DNA of 41,177 nucleotides from Candidatus Bipolaricaulota bacterium. Lineage in GTDB: Bacteria > Bipolaricaulota > Bipolaricaulia > Bipolaricaulales > Bipolaricaulaceae. The notes beneath the pieces are model-generated. The model searched no databases and had not been told where the DNA came from. It saw nothing but the letters and a program-made list of their open reading frames with translations. Both the position numbers and the translations under genes were made by a program. Location of the stretch: assembly GCA_938083225.1 (NCBI GenBank), contig CALKCH010000017.1:1-41177 (forward strand). The letters run 5' to 3'. How positions within the stretch are numbered: position 1 is the stretch's first letter; every line of letters starts with the position of its first letter. This document shows positions 23,819 to 32,197 of this stretch, piece by piece.

Positions 23819-26145
23819 CTGGCGCGGACACGTTTTTGGGCGTAGAGGCGGGCGTCGGCCTCGCTCAGGAGCTCCTCTAGAGGGCGGGGCCGACCGGGAT
23901 CATAAGCGGCAATGCCAGCCGAGAAGTCTAGGGTCAGCCCCAAGTCCAGGCTGTGGCTCCAAGCCCGCAGCTTCTGGCGCACTCGGGCCACCGCTTCCTC
24001 CGCGCCAGCGTAATCCGTCTCCGGCAGGACCAAGAAGAACTCGTCTCCTCCGTAGCGGAAAACGAAATCGCAGCTCCGCAAGTTCCGCAGCAACAGCTCG
24101 GCCACTCCCCGCAACACCTCGTCACCTCGGGCGTGACCAAACCGGTTGTTCACCTCTCGGAAGTTGTCCAGGTCCAAAATGACCAGGCTGAACGGTGCTC
24201 CGTAACGCCGGGCCCTCTGGCGCTCGTGGGACAGAACCTCCAGGAGATATCGGCGGTTGTAAAGGTTCGTGAGAGGATCGCGTAGGCTCAGTTCTTTTAG
24301 GTCTTCCCGGGCCCTCAATCCCACAAGGGCCATGCCCAAAAGCTCGGCCACTGCCAAAAGAAACTCTTCGTCTTGGGCGCGGAATCGGCCAGGTTCCACG
24401 CTCTCCACGTCCAACACACCCAGAAGTTTTTCGCCGAACAAAATGGGCACAGTCAGCTCCGCGCGGATCGCAGGATGAACGGGGATGTAGCGGGGATCTT
24501 CCCCTACCTCCTCCAGCCGCAAGGGCTGACGATGGGTGGCCACCCAGCCCACTACGCCCTGCTCCAGTGGAATCCGTTGCCCGAGAGCATAACGAGGGCC
24601 AGGCAGAGAAGAATGCGCTGCCTGAACCACTAACTCCTTGCCCTCCACAAGGAGAACCGCTCCGAACTCGTAATTCACCTCCTGAGCCAGCACGTCCAAA
24701 GTGCTGTGGAGAAGGTCCTCTACGGAGATGCACTGGCCAAATTTGTGGGCCAAGTGGAACGCTCCCCTTAGCCACTCCTTGTGACGCCGCAGTTCGTCGA
24801 GTTCAAAAGCTCGCTCGGCTGCCAACGCGGCGAACTCTGCAAAAAGCTCAAGAGGTTCCAACATGTCCAGCGTAGGAGCCTTGGGGGTCACTGGCTCGTC
24901 CACAGAGATGTGGCCGATGATGCCCAATCTTCCTCGCAGGGGAATGAACAGGAAATCGTCAGGATGCCAGCCATCGGACGCGCGTTTTCCCGGAAGGCCG
25001 TAGGAGGGCGCCCATGGTACCTGGTCGTGAGGGATGTAGTAAGACCGGCCGACGCGGAACTTTTCTTGGAATGCTAGGCGGCGCAGTTCGGGCACAAGGC
25101 CACCCTGAGCTCGTAGCTGCTCTTCTTCCGCGGGTGTGAGCCCAGCCGCGGCCCAGGCCGTCACCGGCCCCCCGAGGGGTGGCTCATATCGGAGGTCATA
25201 AAGGCAAACCACGGCCCGCCGGAATGGCGAATGCTCCACCACCGCCTGGGCCGCCCGGCGCAAAACGTCCTCGACCGTGGCCGCACCCAAAATCTCTCGG
25301 GCTGCGGAAAGCAGACTCTTGCGCAGGCGTTCCGCCTCTACCTCCCAGGTGACGTCGTGCAGAATGCCTTGGACCGCAGGCCGGCCCTGAAAAACAATAG
25401 GCCAAGCCTGTACTTCCAAGACGAGAAGGCTTCCGTCCTTGCGCAGAGCCCGAAACCGGTAGCGCTTGAGCGCCTCTTCGCCCCGCAGCCTTCGCTCTAG
25501 GTTTTCCTTGACTAAGGCCTGGTCCTCGGGATGGATGAAGTCCAAATAGCTTCGGCTCAAAAGCTCTTCGCGGGTGTAGCCGCTCATGCGGCATAAGGCG
25601 CTATTGGCAAACACGATTTTTCCGTCCTGTAAAACATAGAAACCCACGAGCTCGTTTTCTACGAGTTGACGAAAGCTTTGGAGACTTTCCTCGGCTTCCG
25701 CCTGTTTGCGGGAAGAAACCAAGGCCAGAGCTAACATCCCCGCCGCGCTCTCCAGCCAGGCCAGTTTGGAGGGACCGGGGACCCGCTGCGCCTTGATCAC
25801 TAGGACTCCCAGGGGCCGCTCGCCCACAAAGAGGGGAACGACTACCAGCTCTGGATTCTCGGGGAGAAGATGCCCAGAGTCTTTGTCCACCACGAGTTTT
25901 CTTTGGGAGAGAGCCTGACCCAAAGCGGGATGGATGTGGGGATCAACGTCCTTGGCCAAAGGCTCAGAAAAACCGTGCTGGGCGAACAACCGTAGTTTGT
26001 CTTCCCAGAGGTATACGGCTCCAGCCGCGAATCCCAAATGAGGAAGAAGTTCTGCCAGCGCCTGCTGAATAACTTCCCGGGGCGCGCCGCCCGTCACGGC
26101 CACCTCAGCTATCGTGCCCAAAACCGCAAGCCAGTTGGACTCCAT
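23815..26145 (-). CDS. GAF-PAS-GAF-GAF-GGDEF diguanylate cyclase
   Basis: This 776-residue soluble protein has no transmembrane segment. Domains in order are GAF (about 1-150), PAS (about 155-275, with FANSALCRMSGYTREEL and DFIHPEDQ), GAF (about 280-455), GAF (about 465-610) and GGDEF (about 615-776). The active site RYGGDEFF is intact. An inhibitory-site RxxD (RSCD) stands exactly five residues before GGDEF, so product inhibition by cyclic di-GMP is expected. There is no EAL domain. It should synthesise cyclic di-GMP in response to cytoplasmic ligands. It lies about 50 nt after speB; a weak TAAAAT at 26166-26171 may be its own -10. Confidence 0.92.
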   Translation of the reverse strand: MESNWLAVLGTIAEVAVTGGAPREVIQQALAELLPHLGFAAGAVYLWEDKLRLFAQHGFSEPLAKDVDPHIHPALGQALSQRKLVVDKDSGHLLPENPELVVVPLFVGERPLGVLVIKAQRVPGPSKLAWLESAAGMLALALVSSRKQAEAEESLQSFRQLVENELVGFYVLQDGKIVFANSALCRMSGYTREELLSRSYLDFIHPEDQALVKENLERRLRGEEALKRYRFRALRKDGSLLVLEVQAWPIVFQGRPAVQGILHDVTWEVEAERLRKSLLSAAREILGAATVEDVLRRAAQAVVEHSPFRRAVVCLYDLRYEPPLGGPVTAWAAAGLTPAEEEQLRAQGGLVPELRRLAFQEKFRVGRSYYIPHDQVPWAPSYGLPGKRASDGWHPDDFLFIPLRGRLGIIGHISVDEPVTPKAPTLDMLEPLELFAEFAALAAERAFELDELRRHKEWLRGAFHLAHKFGQCISVEDLLHSTLDVLAQEVNYEFGAVLLVEGKELVVQAAHSSLPGPRYALGQRIPLEQGVVGWVATHRQPLRLEEVGEDPRYIPVHPAIRAELTVPILFGEKLLGVLDVESVEPGRFRAQDEEFLLAVAELLGMALVGLRAREDLKELSLRDPLTNLYNRRYLLEVLSHERQRARRYGAPFSLVILDLDNFREVNNRFGHARGDEVLRGVAELLLRNLRSCDFVFRYGGDEFFLVLPETDYAGAEEAVARVRQKLRAWSHSLDLGLTLDFSAGIAAYDPGRPRPLEELLSEADARLYAQKRVRAS

Positions 26146-26196
26146 AGGATCAAAGCGCTTATCCTATTTTATCGGAGGAAAGAGACGCGGAGAAGT

Positions 26197-27006
26197 TCAA
26201 GTCCAGAGGGCGGCGATGGCCTCGATGAGGACTTTTGCCGCGCATACAGCAGAAACTCCGGACGGGTCCCAAATGGGCGCGAGTTCCACTAGGTCCATCC
26301 CGATGACCCTGAAGTCCCGGAGCTTGCGGAGAACGGAGATGAAGTCGGCCCAAAAAATTCCGCCCGGTTCAGGGTTCGTCACCCCCGGGCAGAGGCTCGG
26401 GTCAAAAGCATCTAAATCCACACTGAACCAAATGGGCAAATTTGGCTGCAGTTTCTCCTGGAAATCTTGGATAGAAGCGAAAACCGGTTCCTCCAAATCG
26501 GGGCCAAAAAAGGAGCGTACGCCAACCACTACGAGGTTTTCCACAAGCTCGCTGGCCCTGCGGAGCGCGGTGGCGTGACAGAGAGAAAGGCCCAGATACT
26601 CCTGGCGCAGATCGGAATGGGCATCCAGGGCTAAGACCTGAAGAGGTCCGAATTTTTTGGCCGCCCGCACCGCAAGAACCACCAAGGTATGCTCACCTCC
26701 TAGGACCACCGGGATTTTCCCATCCCCTAAGATTCGCGTCACTTCAGCTTCGGTTTCGGCGAGGATTTCCTCGAATGGGCGGTAGGGGTCGAGGTCTCCA
26801 AGATCCGCGATTCTCGCGGCTCGCACGTCTTTACGGAAGTGGTGGGTGAAGAACTCCACGGAATCGGAGGCGGCGCGGATGGCCTGGGGACCTTGAGCTT
26901 GGCCGCCTCGCCAACTGGTGGTGCGCTCCAGGGGCACCCCGAAGATCACTACGCGGGCCTCCTTGTAAGATACATGCGTGCCCAGGAAGCTCAGGCGGTG
27001 GGGCAT
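26197..27006 (-). CDS. speB: Agmatinase/N1-aminopropylagmatine ureohydrolase
   Basis: The ATG at 27006 gives 269 residues; the open frame upstream is a shadow of speE. Ureohydrolase motifs with the two-manganese ligands are GGEHT, LDAHSDLR and SVDLDAFDP, with PGVTNPEPGG. The enzyme hydrolyses agmatine, or in thermophiles such as Thermus N1-aminopropylagmatine, to urea plus putrescine or spermidine. Its 16-nt overlap with speE and the arginine decarboxylase in the same run favour the aminopropylagmatine route, but sequence alone does not decide it. Confidence 0.92.
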   Translation of the reverse strand: MPHRLSFLGTHVSYKEARVVIFGVPLERTTSWRGGQAQGPQAIRAASDSVEFFTHHFRKDVRAARIADLGDLDPYRPFEEILAETEAEVTRILGDGKIPVVLGGEHTLVVLAVRAAKKFGPLQVLALDAHSDLRQEYLGLSLCHATALRRASELVENLVVVGVRSFFGPDLEEPVFASIQDFQEKLQPNLPIWFSVDLDAFDPSLCPGVTNPEPGGIFWADFISVLRKLRDFRVIGMDLVELAPIWDPSGVSAVCAAKVLIEAIAALWT

Positions 27007-27860
27007 GGGGAAAGAAGGGAAGCTACAAAAGGCGGAAGGACCGTGGCCGCTTGGAACACAGCGGGGGTGAAATAACGTGGGGAAAGGCCCCGTTCCCGGA
27101 AACGCCGGTCCAGGTCTTCCGGCGCAGGCATCTTCTCCAGCGCCAGGACATAAGCCCATATTCCCGAGGGATAGAGGGGCATGAACCCTAAGTACGGTAG
27201 GACGGTGGGGAAGAGGGTTTTCAGGGCGCGCACTACCCCCTGCAGCTCCTCAGGATGAACCCAAGGGCTTCCCGCCTGCAATGCCAAAATTCCTCCTCTT
27301 CGTAACGCGTTGCGGCAGGCACGAAAGAACTCGTTTTGAAAAAGAGCAGTGCCTGGGCCAACGGGGTCTGTAGAGTCCACAACAATCACATCAAATTCGG
27401 CCACGTGCGCGGGCAGGTATTTTTCCCCGGGAGCAATGTGTACATGCACCCGGGGATCAGAGAACGCTTCCTGATGGACGGAGGAAAGCCACTCTTTGCT
27501 CACGGCGAGGACCTCGGGGTCGATCTCCACCAAGGTCACATGTTGCACGGGGTGTCGTAGGATTTCGCGAAGTGTTCCGCCGTCACCTCCGCCCACAAGG
27601 AGCACGTGTTCTGGCGCGGGATGAGCGAGGAGCGCGGGGTGCACCAGCATCTCGTGATAAAAAAACTCGTCGCGCTCGGAGAGCATGAACTTTCCGTCCA
27701 GAGCCAGGACCCGGCCGTGGGTCTCTGTTTCCGCTAGGTCAAGCCGCTGGTACGGCGTTCTCCGGCGGACGAGCCAACTGCGGACGCCCAAGCAAAACCA
27801 GACGCCCGGTTCCTGTTCCTCACATAACCAATCTTCTCCCGGTTGTCTACCACCGGTCAT
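26991..27860 (-). CDS. speE: Spermidine synthase/aminopropyltransferase
   Basis: The 289-residue protein has the aminopropyltransferase signatures FYHEMLVHPALL, LLVGGGDGGTLREIL, VEIDPEV and VDSTDPVGPG, the last with the catalytic Asp. It moves the aminopropyl group of decarboxylated SAM to agmatine or putrescine. The ATG overlaps the speD stop (ATGA), and its end overlaps speB, giving a tightly coupled speDEB unit. Acceptor choice cannot be read reliably from sequence. Confidence 0.95.
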   Translation of the reverse strand: MTGGRQPGEDWLCEEQEPGVWFCLGVRSWLVRRRTPYQRLDLAETETHGRVLALDGKFMLSERDEFFYHEMLVHPALLAHPAPEHVLLVGGGDGGTLREILRHPVQHVTLVEIDPEVLAVSKEWLSSVHQEAFSDPRVHVHIAPGEKYLPAHVAEFDVIVVDSTDPVGPGTALFQNEFFRACRNALRRGGILALQAGSPWVHPEELQGVVRALKTLFPTVLPYLGFMPLYPSGIWAYVLALEKMPAPEDLDRRFRERGLSPRYFTPAVFQAATVLPPFVASLLSPCPTA

Positions 27861-28204
27861 AGTTGAATTCCGCGTTTGATCTCGATGAGGTGGGTGCGCT
27901 GGGGGCGGAAGAGGTCCCGCAAAACCTGGAAGGCCGCCTCCGGAACCACGTTCTCCCCACAGGTGAACACGTCCAACGCCACGTACCCGTGCTCCGGCCA
28001 GGTATGGAGAGAGATATGGGATTCAGCGATGACGGCCACACCGGATACCCCATGGGGATTGAAGGTATGAACGTGTACATCGATGAGGGTGGCATTGGCA
28101 CGGTGCACAGCCTCCACCAAGGCCTTCCGGATCTCCTCCGGATTGTTGAGGTTTGCTTGGCAACCCCACAGCTCCACCACAAGGTGCCTCCCGAGCTCCC
28201 GCAT
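27857..28204 (-). CDS. speD: S-adenosylmethionine decarboxylase, pyruvoyl class
   Basis: The 115-residue proenzyme should self-cleave between E61 and S62 in AESHISLHTWPE to make the pyruvoyl group; H67 and C82 (FTCGE) are the expected catalytic residues, as in the Thermotoga enzyme. It supplies decarboxylated SAM to SpeE and BpsA. A strong Shine-Dalgarno (GGAAGGAGGTG) precedes the ATG at 28204. Upstream lies a hairpin-rich leader with a terminator-like structure. Confidence 0.95.
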   Translation of the reverse strand: MRELGRHLVVELWGCQANLNNPEEIRKALVEAVHRANATLIDVHVHTFNPHGVSGVAVIAESHISLHTWPEHGYVALDVFTCGENVVPEAAFQVLRDLFRPQRTHLIEIKRGIQL

Positions 28205-28236
28205 CGTTCACCTCCTTCCCGGGCACGAATGGGCCG

Positions 28237-28311
28237 AAAAATGAACCCATTTGGGTGTGCGCCCAAACGGGTCTGACCACCCGAAGGGTTTCGGGTCATG
28301 CCCAAATTCTA
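28237..28311 (-). promoter_or_regulatory. Hairpin leader ahead of speD: possible attenuator
   Basis: Reading the minus strand from a -10-like TAGAAT (28311-28306), a first hairpin ACCCGAA/TTCGGGT (28296-28279) is followed by a 12-bp hairpin GACCCGTTTGGG/CCCAAATGGGTT (28273-28244) and ATTTTT (28242-28237). A third pairing, CGGGT with ACCCG (28283-28268), would use one arm of each and exclude both. This is the logic of an attenuator. The simpler reading is a terminator for the upstream gene. Confidence 0.5.
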
Positions 28312-28345
28312 CAGAAGGGGTGAGGCGCTGGCCACCCCGCGGGAG

Positions 28346-29389
28346 TTAAGGGGCCGGAAGATGTACAGCCTCGTCCAGCCACGCGGAAAGGCGCTTGGCC
28401 GTGCGTTCCTTCCACGTCCCCCTGTGGTATACATAGCTCACGAGAAGCGGGAAGACTAAGGTGGCTTCGGCCCAGACCATCTGGGAAAACCCCTGGGCCA
28501 CTTTGCCCCAGGAGCTGGCTTCCTTGAGGGTGGAGCCGGAAAGGCCGCCGTCGCGCACATCGGCTGTGGTGATTTGGATCGCATATTTGTGCATGGGCAC
28601 AGGGAAACCCAATACATCCGCGGCCACCGTAACGTCCTGGGCGAAGTTCTTGGGCACGCCGCCGCCAACCATCACCAATCCTGTGTCCTTAGCGGCGATC
28701 TTGATGCGCGTGAGCTCCAGAAAATCTTTCACCGAATCGACGGCCACATGGCGCTGGGGATTGCGCCACTGGTGAAGGACCAGGCCGAAGCCCGCGCTGC
28801 AGTCGGAAAAAGCGGGGATGAAAATGGGGATGGCTTTCTCGTAGGCCACCCGCACAATGGAATCTTCGCCTATCCCCCGTTCGGCCAGGTAGCGCCCCAT
28901 TTCTCGCACGAATTCCCGGGAGGAGTACACGCCGGGCTGTAAACTGTCGGCGATTTCTGCCACCGTGCGATCACAAACCCGCAGTTCGTCCTCGTCGATG
29001 AAGGTGTCGTAGATGCGATCGATGTGAAGCTCGCGAAGCTCGTTATCGTCTACATCGGGGCTGCCCATGTAGTGTTTGAACCCCAGGGCCTCGAAGAAAT
29101 CCTGATCCACGATGTTCGCCCCTGTGGCGACCACCGCATCGGCCATGTTGTGGCGGAGGAGGTCCACAATGCACTGTTTGAGCCCGGCGTTGACCAGGGA
29201 ACCAGCCAGACACAAGATGACGGTGCAATCGCGATCGGCGAGCATCTGCTCGTAAATTTTGGCCACGTGCGCCAGGTTTCGGGCTTGATACGACATATGC
29301 CCCATGGCCTCGATCACGGGCACGGCGTTGAAACTCTTCGGATCGATGTGCCGAACGGGTTCGCGCAAGTAGTCTCCCTTTTTGGGCAT
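28346..29389 (-). CDS. Deoxyhypusine synthase-family protein
   Basis: The ATG at 29389 follows GAGGAGCGGG; the 347-residue protein fits the family length. Visible are MSYQARNLAHVAKIYEQML, CLAGSLVNAGL, IPIFIPAFSDCSAGFGL, DTGLVMVGGGVPKN and the active-site segment SGSTLKEASSWGKV with the lysine that forms the enzyme-aminobutyl imine. It uses NAD and spermidine. Eukaryotic and archaeal enzymes modify eIF5A, but no eIF5A/aIF5A gene is in the window and bacteria normally lack one. A homospermidine-synthase-like role is therefore likely. Confidence 0.9.
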   Translation of the reverse strand: MPKKGDYLREPVRHIDPKSFNAVPVIEAMGHMSYQARNLAHVAKIYEQMLADRDCTVILCLAGSLVNAGLKQCIVDLLRHNMADAVVATGANIVDQDFFEALGFKHYMGSPDVDDNELRELHIDRIYDTFIDEDELRVCDRTVAEIADSLQPGVYSSREFVREMGRYLAERGIGEDSIVRVAYEKAIPIFIPAFSDCSAGFGLVLHQWRNPQRHVAVDSVKDFLELTRIKIAAKDTGLVMVGGGVPKNFAQDVTVAADVLGFPVPMHKYAIQITTADVRDGGLSGSTLKEASSWGKVAQGFSQMVWAEATLVFPLLVSYVYHRGTWKERTAKRLSAWLDEAVHLPAP

Positions 29390-29400
29390 GATCCCGCTCC

Positions 29401-30003
29401 TCAAAAGAGGAACACCGCAGCAGCCACCACGGTGGTGTAGCCTTTGTTATCCACGATAGCGGACTGGGTGACGTTCATAGTGCGCACAATTTTTCCACTA
29501 ATTTTCCAAATCTCTTTCTTTTCGTCCCACACGAGTTCGTCATCGAACTCGATTCCCAAGGTTGAGGCCAACATAGAGGCCGCCAGATCCTCAGCCTTGT
29601 CGCCGGCCTGCTTCTCGTTCTCCCCAAAGGCGTGGTACTCTGAGAGGTATCCATAAGCATTGGGATCGGCGGGAATCGCGCAGCCGATGGCCGCGGCGAT
29701 TAAACGGTGAGGCTCGTTAGAAGAGCAACGGGCAAACACACAGAACGCGATTTGTCCGGGTTTGATCTCCTTGAGCCCCTCCGAGCGAGGGATGATCTTG
29801 CACCCCGGCGGCAAGATGCTGGAAACGTGCACTAAGTTCAGCTTCTCGATGCCTGCATCCCGCAGGGCAAGCTCAAAGGAGCGCAACTCCTCCCGGTGCC
29901 GTCCAACACCGCGGGTGAAGAAGACTTTGTGGGGAACGAGCGGCCAAGGAAGAGTAGCCGGAGCCTCTGCTAGCGTAGGTTTCGGTTTACGAGCCATGGC
30001 CAT
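29401..30003 (-). CDS. pdaD: Pyruvoyl-dependent arginine decarboxylase
   Basis: This 200-residue proenzyme should cleave between S61 and S62 in [13 protein letters not shown] to give the pyruvoyl cofactor. Other family segments are [44 protein letters not shown] and [14 protein letters not shown]. It converts arginine to agmatine, the first step of the polyamine route here. A TATAAT at 30006-30011 ends only two bases before the first ATG, so an ATG at 29997 may be the true start of a nearly leaderless message. Dys starts 11 nt downstream. Confidence 0.93.
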   Translation of the reverse strand: MAMARKPKPTLAEAPATLPWPLVPHKVFFTRGVGRHREELRSFELALRDAGIEKLNLVHVSSILPPGCKIIPRSEGLKEIKPGQIAFCVFARCSSNEPHRLIAAAIGCAIPADPNAYGYLSEYHAFGENEKQAGDKAEDLAASMLASTLGIEFDDELVWDEKKEIWKISGKIVRTMNVTQSAIVDNKGYTTVVAAAVFLF

Positions 30004-30021
30004 CGATTATAGCGGCTGGGG

Positions 30022-31077
30022 TCAAGTGGTGGCCGCCTCTTCGTCGGTGAAGATGTCCCCAGCGTACCGGACGTTCTCCACCTGCGGTTCTTCCACGAGC
30101 TCCACGCGGATGAGGGCCGAGCGGTACCAGATCTCCAATTTCCCGGGAACTCGCTTCACCGGAAGGTGCGGCCAAGCCCGCATGGTCTCGATGTACGGCC
30201 AGTTCACGTAGTCGTGGAAGTTGGGGAAAAGGTCGGTGATGACTGCTCCGGCCTCCAGCAGAGCCCGCTGGATTTGGCGCCATTTGCTGAGGGATGCTTC
30301 TAGACGCGTGAGGCCCAAATACCCGGCACAGCCGGGACCCCGCAGCGCAGAAAGGCCTCGCTGAGCAAAAGCCAAATACCCCCGGTAGCTCTCCGTGGGA
30401 TCGCAGGCGAACGTGTGGAAGCGGCGCAAAAGTTCGGGAGGTAAAGGGTCGCGCAAATCGTGCTCATGAACCTCCAAGTTCAGGCTTTTCTCCCGGGCAG
30501 CCTCCCGAAGGAAATGCACAATACGCTGATCGACATCGAGGGCCACTACCCGCCGCGGAAGGCGGGTCAGGGCCAAGGCGAGGGACACAAGATCATCGTC
30601 GCCCAAAACGAGGATTTCTCGGCCCACCAGGTCCCCCCGCGCGTAGAGGAGAGCTGCGCGGGCCACCGTGGTCTCCTCGGTGACGTAGCCTTGGTCGAAT
30701 TCCTGGCTGGCTTCAGGGCGATTTTTCGCGAGTTCGTGGAATTCCTGAGCCAAAGTGGCGAAGGGGGTGAGTTCCAGACCCCGACCACGGCAGCGCGGAC
30801 ACCGCAGCTCCTTTGCTGGAGAAATTCCTAGGCTCTCCGCCACAACTTTTCCATCCTCGGTGACGGAAACTCTCGCGTTGATGAACTCCACCCACCCTGC
30901 CTCCGCGAAGGCCCGAAGCACCTCGCATGTGGCCAGAACCGGAATTTCTGAGAGATCTACGATGCGCCAGATATCGGGAGAGGCCAGGGCTGCGGAAAAC
31001 ACCCGGACCACATCCCGCTCGGTCGCAGGAATTCCGTGTTTTTCCTGAATCCGCCGGGCTATAGCTTTGAGCTCCAT
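30022..31077 (-). CDS. bpsA: N4-bis(aminopropyl)spermidine synthase (branched polyamine synthase)
   Basis: The 351-residue protein combines an N-terminal winged-helix-like domain (about 1-90), a short cysteine pair CPRC (C93, C96), and a Rossmann methyltransferase-like core. LVLGDDDLVSLAL (about 157-168), ALDVDQRIVHFL and the active-site CDPTES (about 225-230) match BpsA of Thermococcus and Thermus. BpsA adds two aminopropyl groups to the central nitrogen of spermidine, making the branched polyamine used by hyperthermophiles to protect nucleic acids. It sits between the M24 peptidase (10 nt) and the arginine decarboxylase (18 nt). Confidence 0.93.
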   Translation of the reverse strand: MELKAIARRIQEKHGIPATERDVVRVFSAALASPDIWRIVDLSEIPVLATCEVLRAFAEAGWVEFINARVSVTEDGKVVAESLGISPAKELRCPRCRGRGLELTPFATLAQEFHELAKNRPEASQEFDQGYVTEETTVARAALLYARGDLVGREILVLGDDDLVSLALALTRLPRRVVALDVDQRIVHFLREAAREKSLNLEVHEHDLRDPLPPELLRRFHTFACDPTESYRGYLAFAQRGLSALRGPGCAGYLGLTRLEASLSKWRQIQRALLEAGAVITDLFPNFHDYVNWPYIETMRAWPHLPVKRVPGKLEIWYRSALIRVELVEEPQVENVRYAGDIFTDEEAATT

Positions 31078-31087
31078 CTTCGTTCCG

Positions 31088-32197
31088 CTAGATCACAACG
31101 AGTTCCTCTTTGGGGAACGAGGACAGGGGTTGGGCTCCGTCTTCGCTCACTACGACCAAGTCTTCGATGCGAATCCCGAATTTGCCGGGGAAATACACGC
31201 CGGGTTCCACCGTGACCAAGTTTCCCGGGACGAGGGTGTCCTCGGAGATGGGGGACAGGCGGGGGGCCTCGTGGACCTCCATGCCCACGCCGTGGCCAAG
31301 GCCATGGCCAAATTTTTCTCCCAAGCCAGCTTCCTCGATGATTTTTCTTGCCGCAGCATCTACGTCTATTCCGGAGGCTCCGGCTTCAATGGCCCTGATC
31401 CCCGCTTCATTTGCAGAAAGAACGATTTTGTACACTGCCTCTACTTGCGGATCGGGCTTGCCTAAAGCCACAACACGTGTGAGATCCGCGCAATATCCGT
31501 CTACGCGGGCTCCGATGTCGAACAGCACCACCTCGCCCTTCCGCAGCGCGGTGTTTCCCGCACGGTAATGGGGCATGGCGCTGTGTGGACCCCCGGCGAT
31601 GATGAGGTCAAAGGCCACATCATCGGCTCCCTCTTTGCGGTACCAAAATTCCAATTCCAAAGCGACTTGGTGCTCGCTCATCCCCGGCCGAAGCTCGGTC
31701 AAGATCCACTTCAGACCAGCTTCGGTGAGCTCTACGGCTTCCTTGACTTTGCGCACTTCCGCAGACGTTTTGACCCGGCGCAGTTCTTCTACGGGCGCGC
31801 CCAGAGACACGAATTCCAGTCCTTCTCCAGCCTTACGCAGTTCCTCAAAGAGGTAGAGGGTGGTGCGGGTGCTCCCAATCCCCACGCGCTTGGCCCCGAG
31901 AGCCCGTATCTTCTCCATAACCATTGGGAGCCACCGGCCGCGCACTTCCCCTACCGGCAAGTCCACCTGGTGTTGCGCCTGCTCGGTATAGCGTGAGTCC
32001 GTGAGGAACAAAGCTTCTTCACCGAGGATCAGCACCCCAAACGTGCCGGTAAAGCCCGTGAGGTACCGGAGGTTGGGCTGCTCCGAGCCCTCCACGTTGA
32101 CCAAAAGAAACGCATCCACCTCGTGAGCCCGCACCTTTTGCCAAAGCCTCTGTCGACGCTCGTGGTATTCACTCATGGCTTGGCCATTGTAATTCAT
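31088..32197 (-). CDS. Xaa-Pro aminopeptidase-like M24 peptidase
   Basis: This 369-residue protein has a creatinase-type N-terminal domain (about 1-130) and a pita-bread catalytic domain with the metal ligands in FDIGARVDGYCADLTRV (two Asp), GHGLGHGVGMEVHE (His), SPISEDT followed by TVEPGVYFPG (Glu) and GIRIEDLVVV (Glu). It removes N-terminal residues before proline from peptides in the cytoplasm. The ATG at 32197 overlaps the DUF362 stop (ATGA); an ATG at 32176 is the alternative. Its link to the polyamine genes appears to be positional only. Confidence 0.92.
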   Translation of the reverse strand: MNYNGQAMSEYHERRQRLWQKVRAHEVDAFLLVNVEGSEQPNLRYLTGFTGTFGVLILGEEALFLTDSRYTEQAQHQVDLPVGEVRGRWLPMVMEKIRALGAKRVGIGSTRTTLYLFEELRKAGEGLEFVSLGAPVEELRRVKTSAEVRKVKEAVELTEAGLKWILTELRPGMSEHQVALELEFWYRKEGADDVAFDLIIAGGPHSAMPHYRAGNTALRKGEVVLFDIGARVDGYCADLTRVVALGKPDPQVEAVYKIVLSANEAGIRAIEAGASGIDVDAAARKIIEEAGLGEKFGHGLGHGVGMEVHEAPRLSPISEDTLVPGNLVTVEPGVYFPGKFGIRIEDLVVVSEDGAQPLSSFPKEELVVI

